Under the pieces are notes generated by a model, which saw only the letters and a list, made by a program, of their open reading frames with translations, had not been told where the DNA came from and searched no databases. From Chloroflexota bacterium (lineage in GTDB: Bacteria > Chloroflexota > Dehalococcoidia > JACQTR01), in the NCBI GenBank assembly GCA_016210705.1, contig JACQTR010000140.1:1-7980 (forward strand): a DNA stretch of 7,980 nt, written 5' to 3'. Below, piece by piece: positions 1 through 5,612 of the stretch; position 1 is the stretch's first letter, and each line of letters opens with the position of its first letter. The position numbers and the translations under genes are program-made.

Positions 1-26
1 GAAGCGCCATCTACATATATATTCAA
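1..26 (-). CDS. rnhA: Ribonuclease HI, N-terminal nine codons only (runs off the left edge)
   Basis: Reading leftward from a TTG at 26-24, the frame gives MNIYVDGA followed by a partial Ser codon. This is the typical first beta strand of RNase HI with its first catalytic Asp (the D of VDGAS), which helps bind the metal ions that cleave the RNA strand of RNA-DNA hybrids. The start lies 22 bases after the stop of the zinc-ribbon gene, so the two are probably co-transcribed. The same order, DUF164 zinc ribbon then RNase HI, is known in Mycobacterium (Rv2229c, then Rv2228c, an RNase HI fusion). A second in-frame TTG at 38-36 would add four residues (MGKR). The ribosome-binding site is weak (GGGAAA). 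Only nine residues are visible, so the call rests on the motif plus gene order; the C-terminal architecture is unknown. Confidence 0.55.
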
Positions 27-48
27 CCGTTTTCCCAAACTATCTGCT

Positions 49-750
49 TTAACTTAAATATAAAATACGCCCGCAGGTGTTGCATTGCACCAGTTCCTCG
101 CCCTTCCTCGCCCGCTGCAAATCGGACATAGGGAGGGTTATCCGGCAGCCCAAGCACATGCCCTGCTCCACCTTGACAACTGCCTGGCCTTGTTTGGTGT
201 CCCAAAGCCTTTGGTAGAGATGAAAGCCGAGAGGCTCGATCTCCGCCGCTAATTGCTGTCGTTCCGCCTCCAAAGCCACCAACTCAGCCAAAAGCTCGGC
301 CCGCTCTTTAGATAACCGCTCCTGCTCCCGCCGCCACTCACCCTCTAACCCCACCACCTCTTCTCTTTTCCCCCGAATGCTGGAACCCAACGCCTCCACC
401 ATTTCCATTATCCCAATAATACCATCCTCCTCCTCCCGGCGGTGCTTCTTAAGCGCCTCCACATCCTGATGCAAACCTGTCAGCTCCTTGGGGTTTTTCA
501 CCGAGCCCCCATAGAGCTTCTCCTCCATAGAAGCTATTTTAGAGGAAAGGTCTTCCACCTCCTGCTCTTTGGTTCGCTGCTCTTTTTGCCATCGAACTAG
601 ATCTTCTTCTTCTTTCTCCAGACCTAACTTGGCTTCCTCCAGAGCCTCGCTGGGACCCAGCCGACCTTCCACTTCCTCCAAAACTTGCCTCTTCTCCTCT
701 ATGGTGGAGTCCAATATCTGAAGCTCGTAAAGCAGTTTGATCTGGCTCAC
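49..750 (-). CDS. C4-type zinc-ribbon coiled-coil protein (DUF164 / CT398-HP0958 family)
   Basis: This 233-residue protein (counted from the GTG) is mostly long charged helix, with predicted coiled coil from about residue 5 to 175, and ends in a zinc ribbon with Cys199, Cys202, Cys223 and Cys226 in two CxxC pairs. The central stretch GGSVKNPKELTGL (81-93) is the family's conserved loop between the two helical arms. Length and layout are normal for the family, whose molecular role is poorly defined; it is thought to act as a nucleic-acid or protein-binding adaptor, and the Helicobacter member HP0958 influences flagellar mRNA and RpoN. An ATG at 780 would add ten residues, but it overlaps a predicted -10 box and has no ribosome-binding site. 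The GTG at 750 has GGGAGG six bases upstream and gives the usual family start (MSQIKLLYELQ). The gene probably heads an operon with RNase HI. The cytoplasmic, zinc-binding fold assignment is firm; its specific function is not. Confidence 0.88.
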   Translation of the reverse strand: MSQIKLLYELQILDSTIEEKRQVLEEVEGRLGPSEALEEAKLGLEKEEEDLVRWQKEQRTKEQEVEDLSSKIASMEEKLYGGSVKNPKELTGLHQDVEALKKHRREEEDGIIGIMEMVEALGSSIRGKREEVVGLEGEWRREQERLSKERAELLAELVALEAERQQLAAEIEPLGFHLYQRLWDTKQGQAVVKVEQGMCLGCRITLPMSDLQRARKGEELVQCNTCGRILYLS

Positions 751-756
751 CCCTAC

Positions 757-762
757 CCTCCC
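757..762 (-). promoter_or_regulatory. Ribosome-binding site that fixes the zinc-ribbon gene start
   Basis: On the minus strand GGGAGG sits six bases before the GTG at 750-748. No comparable site precedes the ATG at 780, so this site supports the shorter, GTG-initiated reading. The predicted leader is only about 14 bases. Confidence 0.6.
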
Positions 763-770
763 TGCTCGCC

Positions 771-799
771 ATGCTAGCATGAGGAGACGGAAGTGTCAA
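771..799 (-). promoter_or_regulatory. Sigma-70-type promoter for the zinc-ribbon / RNase HI operon
   Basis: On the minus strand a perfect -35 box TTGACA (799-794) is followed after 17 bases by TAGCAT (776-771), a 4/6 match to the -10 consensus. Transcription would start near 764, just ahead of the ribosome-binding site at 762-757. If so, the ATG at 780 is not transcribed and cannot be the start codon. The assignment is by sequence match only. Confidence 0.55.
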
Positions 800-812
800 T
801 TTGGGGGTTGAC
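795..812. repeat. Inverted repeat GTCAA-N8-TTGAC formed by two back-to-back -35 boxes
   Basis: GTCAA at 795-799 and TTGAC at 808-812 are perfect inverted copies separated by eight bases. They coincide with the -35 elements of the leftward and rightward promoters. The symmetry may simply reflect two -35 boxes facing apart, or it may serve as a shared operator for both transcripts. Two RNA polymerases could hardly occupy both sites at once. Confidence 0.45.
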
Positions 813-837
813 GAAAGGTGCTGCTTAAGTCTATTAT
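808..837 (+). promoter_or_regulatory. Sigma-70-type promoter for the methyltransferase gene
   Basis: TTGACG (808-813, 5/6 match) is followed after 18 bases by TATTAT (832-837, 5/6 match). The expected transcription start is near 844, leaving a leader of about 30 bases before the ATG at 875. An AAAGGA ribosome-binding site lies at about 862-867. This is the strongest rightward promoter-like sequence in the window. Confidence 0.55.
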
Positions 838-874
838 GACACCCGTCTAACGTCTGCACCAAAAGGATCCCCCC

Positions 875-1663
875 ATGCAGATCATCGCATCCAATCTTAG
901 CTTTCGCGATCCAAAGGTTGCGAAAGCTCTGCGTCATCGCCAGGGTGAGCCCTTGCGAGAGATAGCCCAGAAATGTGTGGCCGCAGGAGCCCAGATCCTG
1001 GACATAAATCTAGGAACGAGCAACCGCTATGGACCTGAAGTCATGAATTTCGTGGTCGGATCAGTACAGGAAATGGCCGATGTCCAACTCTGTTTAAGTA
1101 GTGATAACGCCGATACTCTTGAGGCAGGCATCCAAGCCTGTCGCCGCCCCCCAATCATAAATTACGTCGCTATCCAAACCGAGGAACTAGAGAAAATACT
1201 GCCTCTAGCCGCCAAGTACGAGACGGAGTTGGTGCTATTGACCGCGGACAACGCCTTACCCATCGATTCTCAAGAATGCTTACGCTTAGCAGCCGTCCTA
1301 GTGGGTGCAGCCAACGAGTTAGGCATCCCCAACCATCGCCTCATTATCGACCCGGGCGTCCTTCACATCACTGCCGATCCAGGTCCCAGCCATGCTTTAG
1401 CAATAATGGAACTCCTCCATGCTATCCCCCAGACCTTCGACCCACCGGTGCGCACTACCTGCTGGATTAGTAATGTTTCAGCGGGAGCACCGCGGCGGCT
1501 TCGCCCGGCCATCAATGGCGTATTTTTGGCCATGCTCGCTGGTCTTGGCCTATCCTCAGCCTTCATCGACGTTCTAGACAAAGAGGTGATGAGAACAGTC
1601 CGTTTGATCAAGATCATGAGAAACGAACTTATATACTCCGATTATGAAGCGGAACTACGCTAG
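875..1663 (+). CDS. Methyltetrahydrofolate:corrinoid methyltransferase-like protein (pterin-binding, AcsE/MeTr family)
   Basis: This 262-residue single-domain TIM barrel of the pterin-binding (DHPS-like) family has the same length as Moorella MeTr (AcsE), which moves the methyl group of methyl-tetrahydrofolate to the cobalt of the corrinoid iron-sulfur protein in the acetyl-CoA pathway. Visible motifs are DINLG (43-47), SSDN (75-78) followed by EAG, Asn96, IIDP (157-160, Asp159) and ISNVSAG (198-204, Asn200). Compared from memory with Moorella MeTr without gaps through residue 96, Asn96, Asp160 and Asn199 have counterparts, but Asp75, a pterin contact, is Ser here, and the N-terminal GERIN motif is replaced by ASNLS. 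It has its own promoter and a start matching the family's start exactly. No acsB, acsC or acsD genes lie nearby, so the methyl acceptor is unknown. Other possibilities are a demethylase-system methyltransferase or a divergent paralogue with another pterin substrate. Confidence 0.82.
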   Translation: MQIIASNLSFRDPKVAKALRHRQGEPLREIAQKCVAAGAQILDINLGTSNRYGPEVMNFVVGSVQEMADVQLCLSSDNADTLEAGIQACRRPPIINYVAIQTEELEKILPLAAKYETELVLLTADNALPIDSQECLRLAAVLVGAANELGIPNHRLIIDPGVLHITADPGPSHALAIMELLHAIPQTFDPPVRTTCWISNVSAGAPRRLRPAINGVFLAMLAGLGLSSAFIDVLDKEVMRTVRLIKIMRNELIYSDYEAELR

Positions 1664-1684
1664 CATGCTAGGAGGTATAAGAAC

Positions 1685-1891
1685 TTGGCCAAAATATCTG
1701 CAATTTTTCCCGATGCCCCCGGAATCTGCTATCCTTTGAGCTTCTATCCCCACGGGCGCGTGGTGGGCCTTTTCTATGCTAACTCCTTTGGGAGACCTTT
1801 TTGGTTATTAGGGCAGCGAACTCCGTTGTACTCCCCGTCGCCGCTAAAGGTAAAATATAAGTTTACCGTTGGCATAAGCAAAGGAGGATGA
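1685..1891 (+). CDS. Doubtful short ORF (68 codons, TTG start), possibly a leader peptide or no gene
   Basis: A strong ribosome-binding site AGGAGGT (1670-1676) lies at good spacing before a TTG at 1685. The frame stays open for 68 codons and ends at 1891, two bases before the aldehyde dehydrogenase ATG, an arrangement that would allow translational coupling. Against it, the product (starting MAKISAIFPDAPG, rich in aromatic residues, Pro and Gly) resembles no family I recognise, there is no clear codon-position bias, and the stretch also holds a terminator-like hairpin and a promoter-like sequence. No signal peptide or membrane segment is evident. It could be a real small protein, a regulatory leader, or a chance reading frame through an intergenic spacer. 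I lean towards the last. Confidence 0.2.
   Translation: MAKISAIFPDAPGICYPLSFYPHGRVVGLFYANSFGRPFWLLGQRTPLYSPSPLKVKYKFTVGISKGG
1748..1773 (+). terminator. Possible intrinsic terminator after the methyltransferase gene
   Basis: CCCCACG (1748-1754) can pair with CGTGG and then GG (1759-1766) with one bulged T and a four-base GGCG loop, giving a seven-pair G+C-rich stem. A run of four T (1770-1773) follows within a few bases. The hairpin lies about 85 bases after the methyltransferase stop. The T-tract is short, so efficiency is doubtful. Confidence 0.3.
1826..1856 (+). promoter_or_regulatory. Weak promoter-like sequence ahead of the ALDH-AlsS operon
   Basis: TAAAAT (1851-1856) matches the -10 consensus at 5/6 positions. 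The best upstream element, TTGTAC (1826-1831), matches the -35 only at its first three bases and is 19 bases away. Together with the hairpin upstream, this would make the aldehyde dehydrogenase operon a separate transcript, but the evidence is thin. Confidence 0.25.
1849..1867. repeat. Inverted repeat GGTAAA-N7-TTTACC, possible operator
   Basis: GGTAAA (1849-1854) and TTTACC (1862-1867) are perfect inverted copies with an A+T-rich seven-base spacer. The repeat overlaps the putative -10 element and ends 26 bases before the aldehyde dehydrogenase start. Its size and position would suit a dimeric repressor, but a six-base arm can occur by chance. Confidence 0.3.
1883..1887 (+). promoter_or_regulatory. 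Ribosome-binding site that fixes the aldehyde dehydrogenase start
   Basis: GGAGG ends directly against an ATG at 1888, which is too close for initiation. It lies six bases before the ATG at 1894, which gives the family-typical start MAKTYPLFLAGKW. Confidence 0.65.
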
Positions 1892-1893
1892 TC

Positions 1894-3318
1894 ATGGCCA
1901 AGACATATCCCCTTTTTCTAGCCGGAAAATGGCAACAATCAGAGACGAAACTGGAGGTGATCAACCCCTACGATGGCGGGATAGTGGGGGACACTTTTTA
2001 CGCCTCGCCATCCCAAGTAGAGACAGCTATTGCCACCGCCGAGGAAGCCTTCCCCGTCACCCGCAAGCTGCCCGCTCACCGAAGGGGGCAGCTTTTGGCA
2101 AACATAGCCCAAGGCCTTAATGACAGGCGAGAGGAAGTGGCCAAAACCCTTTGCCTGGAATCGGGCAAACCTATTAGGGACGCCACCTCTGAGGTAGAGC
2201 GCGGTCTCTTGACCCTACAAACGGCCGCTGAGGAGGCGAAACGCCTAGTTGGTGAGGTCATTCCCTTGGATCTGACGGCCTATGCCGAGGGTCGCCTCGG
2301 CATAGCCAAACGCTTTCCCATTGGCCCCATCGCTGCCATCACCCCCTTTAACTTTCCCCTTAATCTAGCCCTTCACAAGATAGCTCCCGCCATCGCCGTG
2401 GGTAACCCAGTGATACTGAAGCCCCCCTCTAAAACCCCCCTCACCATGCTCACTGTGGCCGAGATCGCGGCTCAATCGGGCCTTCCCCCAGGAGCCTTGA
2501 GCATTCTGCCTATGGCCACCTCCGTGGCCGAGCCCCTTATCAGCGACGAACGTCTTAAGATGATCAGCTTCACTGGCTCGGCGGCGGTAGGTTGGGGACT
2601 TAAAGCTAAGGCAGGCAAAAAAAGAGTGCTTCTGGAATTAGGAGGCAACGCCGGCGTTATAGTTGATAAGGGAGCCAATCTAGATTACGCCTTAAAACGG
2701 ATTACAGTGGGCAGCTTCTCCTACGCCGGTCAGATCTGCATCTCCGTACAACGTATCTACGTCCATCGCGAAATTTGGGATGATTTCTTTCCTGCCTTCA
2801 TCAAAGAGGTGGAGAGGCTCAAGTTAGGAGACCCCCTAGACCCCGAGACCGACCTGGGGCCTATGATTGAAGAGGCGGCGGCTAAAAGGACCGAGGCCTG
2901 GGTCAGTGAAGCCGTAGCTGAGGGAGCCCAGGTCGTCACCGGCGGCAAGGCTCAGGGATCCTTCTTCCAACCCACCGTTCTGGTCAACGCCAGCCCTCAA
3001 AGCAAGGTGTGCAGTGAGGAGGTGTTTGCCCCGGTGGTCACCGTCTTTCCTTTCACCGCCTTTAAAGAGGCGGTGCGAGAGATAAATAGCTCCCACTACG
3101 GCCTTCAAGCCGGGGTTTTCACCCCCAGTCTGGAGAATGCCTTCTACGCCTTCGAAGAATTGGAGGTGGGTGGGGTCATCATCAATGATATCCCCAACTT
3201 CCGCGTTGACCATATGCCCTACGGCGGTACCAAAAACTCAGGGCTGGGGCGGGAGGGCCTGCGCTATGCCATAGAGGAGATGACAGAGATCAAACTCATG
3301 GCCCTTAAAACTGCATAG
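1894..3318 (+). CDS. NAD(P)-dependent aldehyde dehydrogenase (lactaldehyde/glyceraldehyde-type ALDH)
   Basis: This soluble 474-residue ALDH-superfamily enzyme oxidises an aldehyde to its carboxylate with NAD or NADP. The essential parts are intact: TPFNFP with Asn153 (oxyanion hole), Lys176 in LKPPSKTP, FTGS (226-229) in the cofactor fold, general-base Glu248 in LLELGG, nucleophile Cys282 in GQICIS, EEVFAP (375-380), and the C-terminal PYGGTKNSGLGREG (442-455). The C-terminal part resembles the lactaldehyde dehydrogenase / non-phosphorylating GAPDH-like group. The residue after KPP is Ser179, where strictly NAD-dependent ALDHs often carry Glu, so NADP use is possible. The start was chosen from the ribosome-binding site at 1883-1887. 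The gene ends nine bases before the AlsS-like gene, so the two form an operon. The substrate is probably a small 2-hydroxy- or 2-oxo-acid-derived aldehyde (inference). The family is certain; the substrate is not. Confidence 0.92.
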   Translation: MAKTYPLFLAGKWQQSETKLEVINPYDGGIVGDTFYASPSQVETAIATAEEAFPVTRKLPAHRRGQLLANIAQGLNDRREEVAKTLCLESGKPIRDATSEVERGLLTLQTAAEEAKRLVGEVIPLDLTAYAEGRLGIAKRFPIGPIAAITPFNFPLNLALHKIAPAIAVGNPVILKPPSKTPLTMLTVAEIAAQSGLPPGALSILPMATSVAEPLISDERLKMISFTGSAAVGWGLKAKAGKKRVLLELGGNAGVIVDKGANLDYALKRITVGSFSYAGQICISVQRIYVHREIWDDFFPAFIKEVERLKLGDPLDPETDLGPMIEEAAAKRTEAWVSEAVAEGAQVVTGGKAQGSFFQPTVLVNASPQSKVCSEEVFAPVVTVFPFTAFKEAVREINSSHYGLQAGVFTPSLENAFYAFEELEVGGVIINDIPNFRVDHMPYGGTKNSGLGREGLRYAIEEMTEIKLMALKTA

Positions 3319-3327
3319 GAGAAGATA

Positions 3328-4962
3328 ATGCGGGCTTCCGATCTAATAGTGCGCTGCTTGGAAAACGAGGGTACTAAATACATCTTTGGTATCCCTGGGG
3401 AAGAGATTTTGGCGCTTTTGGATTCTCTTTCCCGGAGCTCCGTATCTTTTATTCCCACCCGTCACGAGCAAGGAGCCGCTTTTATGGCTGATGTCTATGG
3501 CCGCCTCACTGGTAAACCTGGCCTTTGCCTTTCCACCCTGGGGCCGGGGGCCATGAACCTTATGACAGGCGTAGCTGATGCCTTTTTAGATAGGGCTCCA
3601 ATGGTGGCAATGACGGGGCAGTCTCCTTTAGAACAAACCCACAAGGAATCACACCAGTACCTTGACCTAGTGGGCATATTCCGACCGGTTACCAAATGGA
3701 ACGTTCGGTTGGAGAGGCCAGATACCATACCCGAGGTAATACGCAAGGCCTTCAAGGTGGCCATCATGGAGAAGCCCGGCCCCACCCACATCGAACTGCC
3801 CTCCAACGTCCTGGAGATGGATGTGGAGGGAGAACCATTATCTGATAGACCCTTTGAGTATTCCCACCCCAACGAGATGGCCATCACCAAAGCCGCTGCC
3901 CTAATCGCCGATGCTAACTATCCCATTATCATAGCCGGGAATGGTGTCTTACGGAGGCATGCCAGCCAGGAATTGACGACCTTTGCCCAAAAACTCCATA
4001 TCCCAGTAGCCAACACCTTCATGGGCAAAGGCTCTTTAGACTCCAGAGATGGTCTTTCTCTCCTCACCGTAGGTCTTCAAGCCCATGATTGGATCATGTG
4101 CGGCTTGGACAAAGCCGATCTAGTAATAACTGTTGGCTATGATTTAGTGGAATACGCTCCACGATCCTGGAACCCTGACGGGAAAAAAAGAATCATCCAT
4201 ATCGATACCCTGCCCAGCGAGGTGGATCAATATTATCAACCCGAGGTAGAGATCATCGGCGATTTGGGCGAAGCCCTGGCTACCCTAGTCGAGGCATGCC
4301 CCTTCGCCAAAGAGTTCGTCGGCCACTCTACCCTCAGGGAGATCATCCTCGCAGAGTTGACCCAATATGTAGCCGACGAGGGTTTTCCCTTAAAGCCACA
4401 ACGGGTATTGGCTGACCTAAGACAAGCCTTGAGTGATGAAGATCTTTTGATATGCGACGTAGGTGCCAACAAAATATGGGCAGCTCGCATGTATCAGGCC
4501 CATAGTCCCAACACCGTCATCATTTCCAATGGCCTGGCGGCCATGGGCATCGCCGTACCTGGAGCACTGGTGGCCAAGTTGGCCTATCCGCAACAGAAAG
4601 TGGTGGCGCTGACTGGCGACGGAGGATTTATGATGAATTCTCAAGAGCTGGAAACCGCCAAACGCCTGGGCACCCCTTTCGTAACTATGATCTGGGTAGA
4701 CTCCGGCTACGGGATGATAGAATGGGAGCAAGTGGCCCGCTATGGCCAGCCCTATGGGGTCCATTTCACCAATCCCGACTTTGTAGCTTACGCCCGGTCT
4801 TTTGGTCTGGCCGGCTTTCGCATCGATCATCCCAACCAGCTCTTGCCCACCCTACGCCAAGCCTTAGACCTGAATGAACCATCAGTCATCGAAGTACCCA
4901 TAGATTATCGAGAAAACTTGAAGCTGACAGAGAGATTGGGCAAACTCACTTGCCCCTTTTGA
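3328..4962 (+). CDS. alsS: Thiamine-diphosphate enzyme, catabolic acetolactate synthase (AlsS/BudB)-like
   Basis: This 544-residue three-domain ThDP enzyme is of the acetolactate synthase type, joining two pyruvates to acetolactate with loss of CO2. The N-terminal pyrimidine-binding domain has FGIPG (20-24) and TRHEQGAAFMA with the cofactor-activating Glu47. The central domain contains VGYDLVEYAPRSW (269-281), matching the FAD-independent catabolic AlsS/BudB enzymes, and lacks the RFDDR-type FAD motif of biosynthetic IlvB. The C-terminal domain has TGDGGF with Asp431 and IWVDSGYG with Asp458, the expected metal-binding aspartates; AlsS has WND where this has WVD. The ending VPIDYRENLKL also mirrors AlsS. 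It starts nine bases after the aldehyde dehydrogenase stop, with GGAG overlapping that stop. No small regulatory subunit (ilvN) and no acetolactate decarboxylase (alsD) are in the window. Pairing with an ALDH suggests it may act instead on another 2-oxo acid or as a decarboxylase or lyase. Confidence 0.87.
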   Translation: MRASDLIVRCLENEGTKYIFGIPGEEILALLDSLSRSSVSFIPTRHEQGAAFMADVYGRLTGKPGLCLSTLGPGAMNLMTGVADAFLDRAPMVAMTGQSPLEQTHKESHQYLDLVGIFRPVTKWNVRLERPDTIPEVIRKAFKVAIMEKPGPTHIELPSNVLEMDVEGEPLSDRPFEYSHPNEMAITKAAALIADANYPIIIAGNGVLRRHASQELTTFAQKLHIPVANTFMGKGSLDSRDGLSLLTVGLQAHDWIMCGLDKADLVITVGYDLVEYAPRSWNPDGKKRIIHIDTLPSEVDQYYQPEVEIIGDLGEALATLVEACPFAKEFVGHSTLREIILAELTQYVADEGFPLKPQRVLADLRQALSDEDLLICDVGANKIWAARMYQAHSPNTVIISNGLAAMGIAVPGALVAKLAYPQQKVVALTGDGGFMMNSQELETAKRLGTPFVTMIWVDSGYGMIEWEQVARYGQPYGVHFTNPDFVAYARSFGLAGFRIDHPNQLLPTLRQALDLNEPSVIEVPIDYRENLKLTERLGKLTCPF

Positions 4963-5057
4963 AAGGCCTCACGCTAGAGCCTTCTCCTAAGCACTACGGC
5001 GGAGTCCAACCATTGATTTCCAAATCGTGATGTGCGAGGATAAAACATGAGGTAATC

Positions 5058-5612
5058 ATGGATAGCAAACCCTATCAGTTTAAACCAGTAACCCAACTCA
5101 TCGCCGGCGCCATAGGGGTGCCGGGCAAGCGTACCTTTTACCTCTTGGTGGGCCGTAAGGGCACCTTGGTTCGGCTTTGGCTGGCAAAAGAGCAACTGCA
5201 AGGACTAGCGGTGAGCATACTACAGCTATTGGCGCGACTATCTCCCCGTTATTTTGAAACTCCCAGTGAGGAAGCGGAGCCCATAGCCCCAAGCACACCC
5301 CCTTCTGAACCCATTGCCGATGAGTTCAAAGTGGGGGAACTGGCCTTGGCCTATGATGAAGAGCATCATCGCCTCGCCCTCATGGCCCATGACATCGAGG
5401 AGCAAGAATCTTCGCCACCCGCCCTTTACTGCCAAGCTACCCCAGAACAGATGTGGAGTTTGACCCGCCAAATTGCCGCCGTATGCGCCGCCGGCCGACC
5501 TATCTGCCCTATATGCGGCGGCCCTATCGACCCCGAGGGGCATCCTTGCCCTAAAAAGAATGGCCACCGGGCCTTCAGGTTGCAGGACACCGAACGAGCA
5601 GACCAACCATGA
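5058..5612 (+). CDS. DUF3090 family protein with C-terminal Cys/His cluster
   Basis: This 184-residue protein is of unknown function, and its family (DUF3090, TIGR03847) occurs mainly in Actinobacteria and Chloroflexi. Recognisable features are PGKRTFYLLV (22-31), FKVGELALAYD (90-100), and a C-terminal cluster, CPICGGPIDPEGHPC (150-164) followed by PKKNGH, whose Cys150, Cys153, Cys164 and His162 or His170 could bind zinc. Between the two N-terminal strands and the second block lies an acidic, Pro-rich linker (about 66-88). No signal peptide or membrane segment is evident. A GAGGT ribosome-binding site precedes the ATG. The gene overlaps the next by four bases (ATGA), so the products are probably made together and may form a complex. 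In actinobacteria the same two genes sit beside a histidine phosphatase-family gene, which is absent here. The family call is firm; the role is unknown. Confidence 0.88.
   Translation: MDSKPYQFKPVTQLIAGAIGVPGKRTFYLLVGRKGTLVRLWLAKEQLQGLAVSILQLLARLSPRYFETPSEEAEPIAPSTPPSEPIADEFKVGELALAYDEEHHRLALMAHDIEEQESSPPALYCQATPEQMWSLTRQIAAVCAAGRPICPICGGPIDPEGHPCPKKNGHRAFRLQDTERADQP

Noticed and set aside
539..937. 132-codon open frame on the minus strand
   Set aside because: It lies across the zinc-ribbon gene, the promoter region and the methyltransferase start; the product is low-complexity and matches no family. It is a shadow of the coiled-coil gene.
2836..3213. 125-codon minus-strand frame inside the aldehyde dehydrogenase
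   Set aside because: Fully antisense to a clear ALDH gene, with no family features or own ribosome-binding site.
4417..4830. 137-codon minus-strand frame inside the AlsS-like gene
   Set aside because: Antisense to the conserved ThDP-binding domain and without recognisable motifs.
4963..4983. Hairpin AAGG(C)CTC-acgcta-GAGCCTT just after the AlsS-like gene
   Set aside because: The stem has a bulge and is not followed by a T-tract, so I do not call it a terminator. A Rho-dependent or folded 3' end remains possible.
5013..5044. Promoter-like TTGATT and GATAAA ahead of DUF3090
   Set aside because: The spacing is 20 bases and the -10 match is poor; not strong enough to annotate.
5046..5055. Two-codon minigene ATG-AGG-TAA before DUF3090
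   Set aside because: It simply overlaps the GAGGT ribosome-binding site of DUF3090; chance is the simplest explanation.
5238..5606. 122-codon minus-strand frame opposite DUF3090
   Set aside because: Antisense shadow; the plus-strand frame has clear family motifs and a ribosome-binding site.
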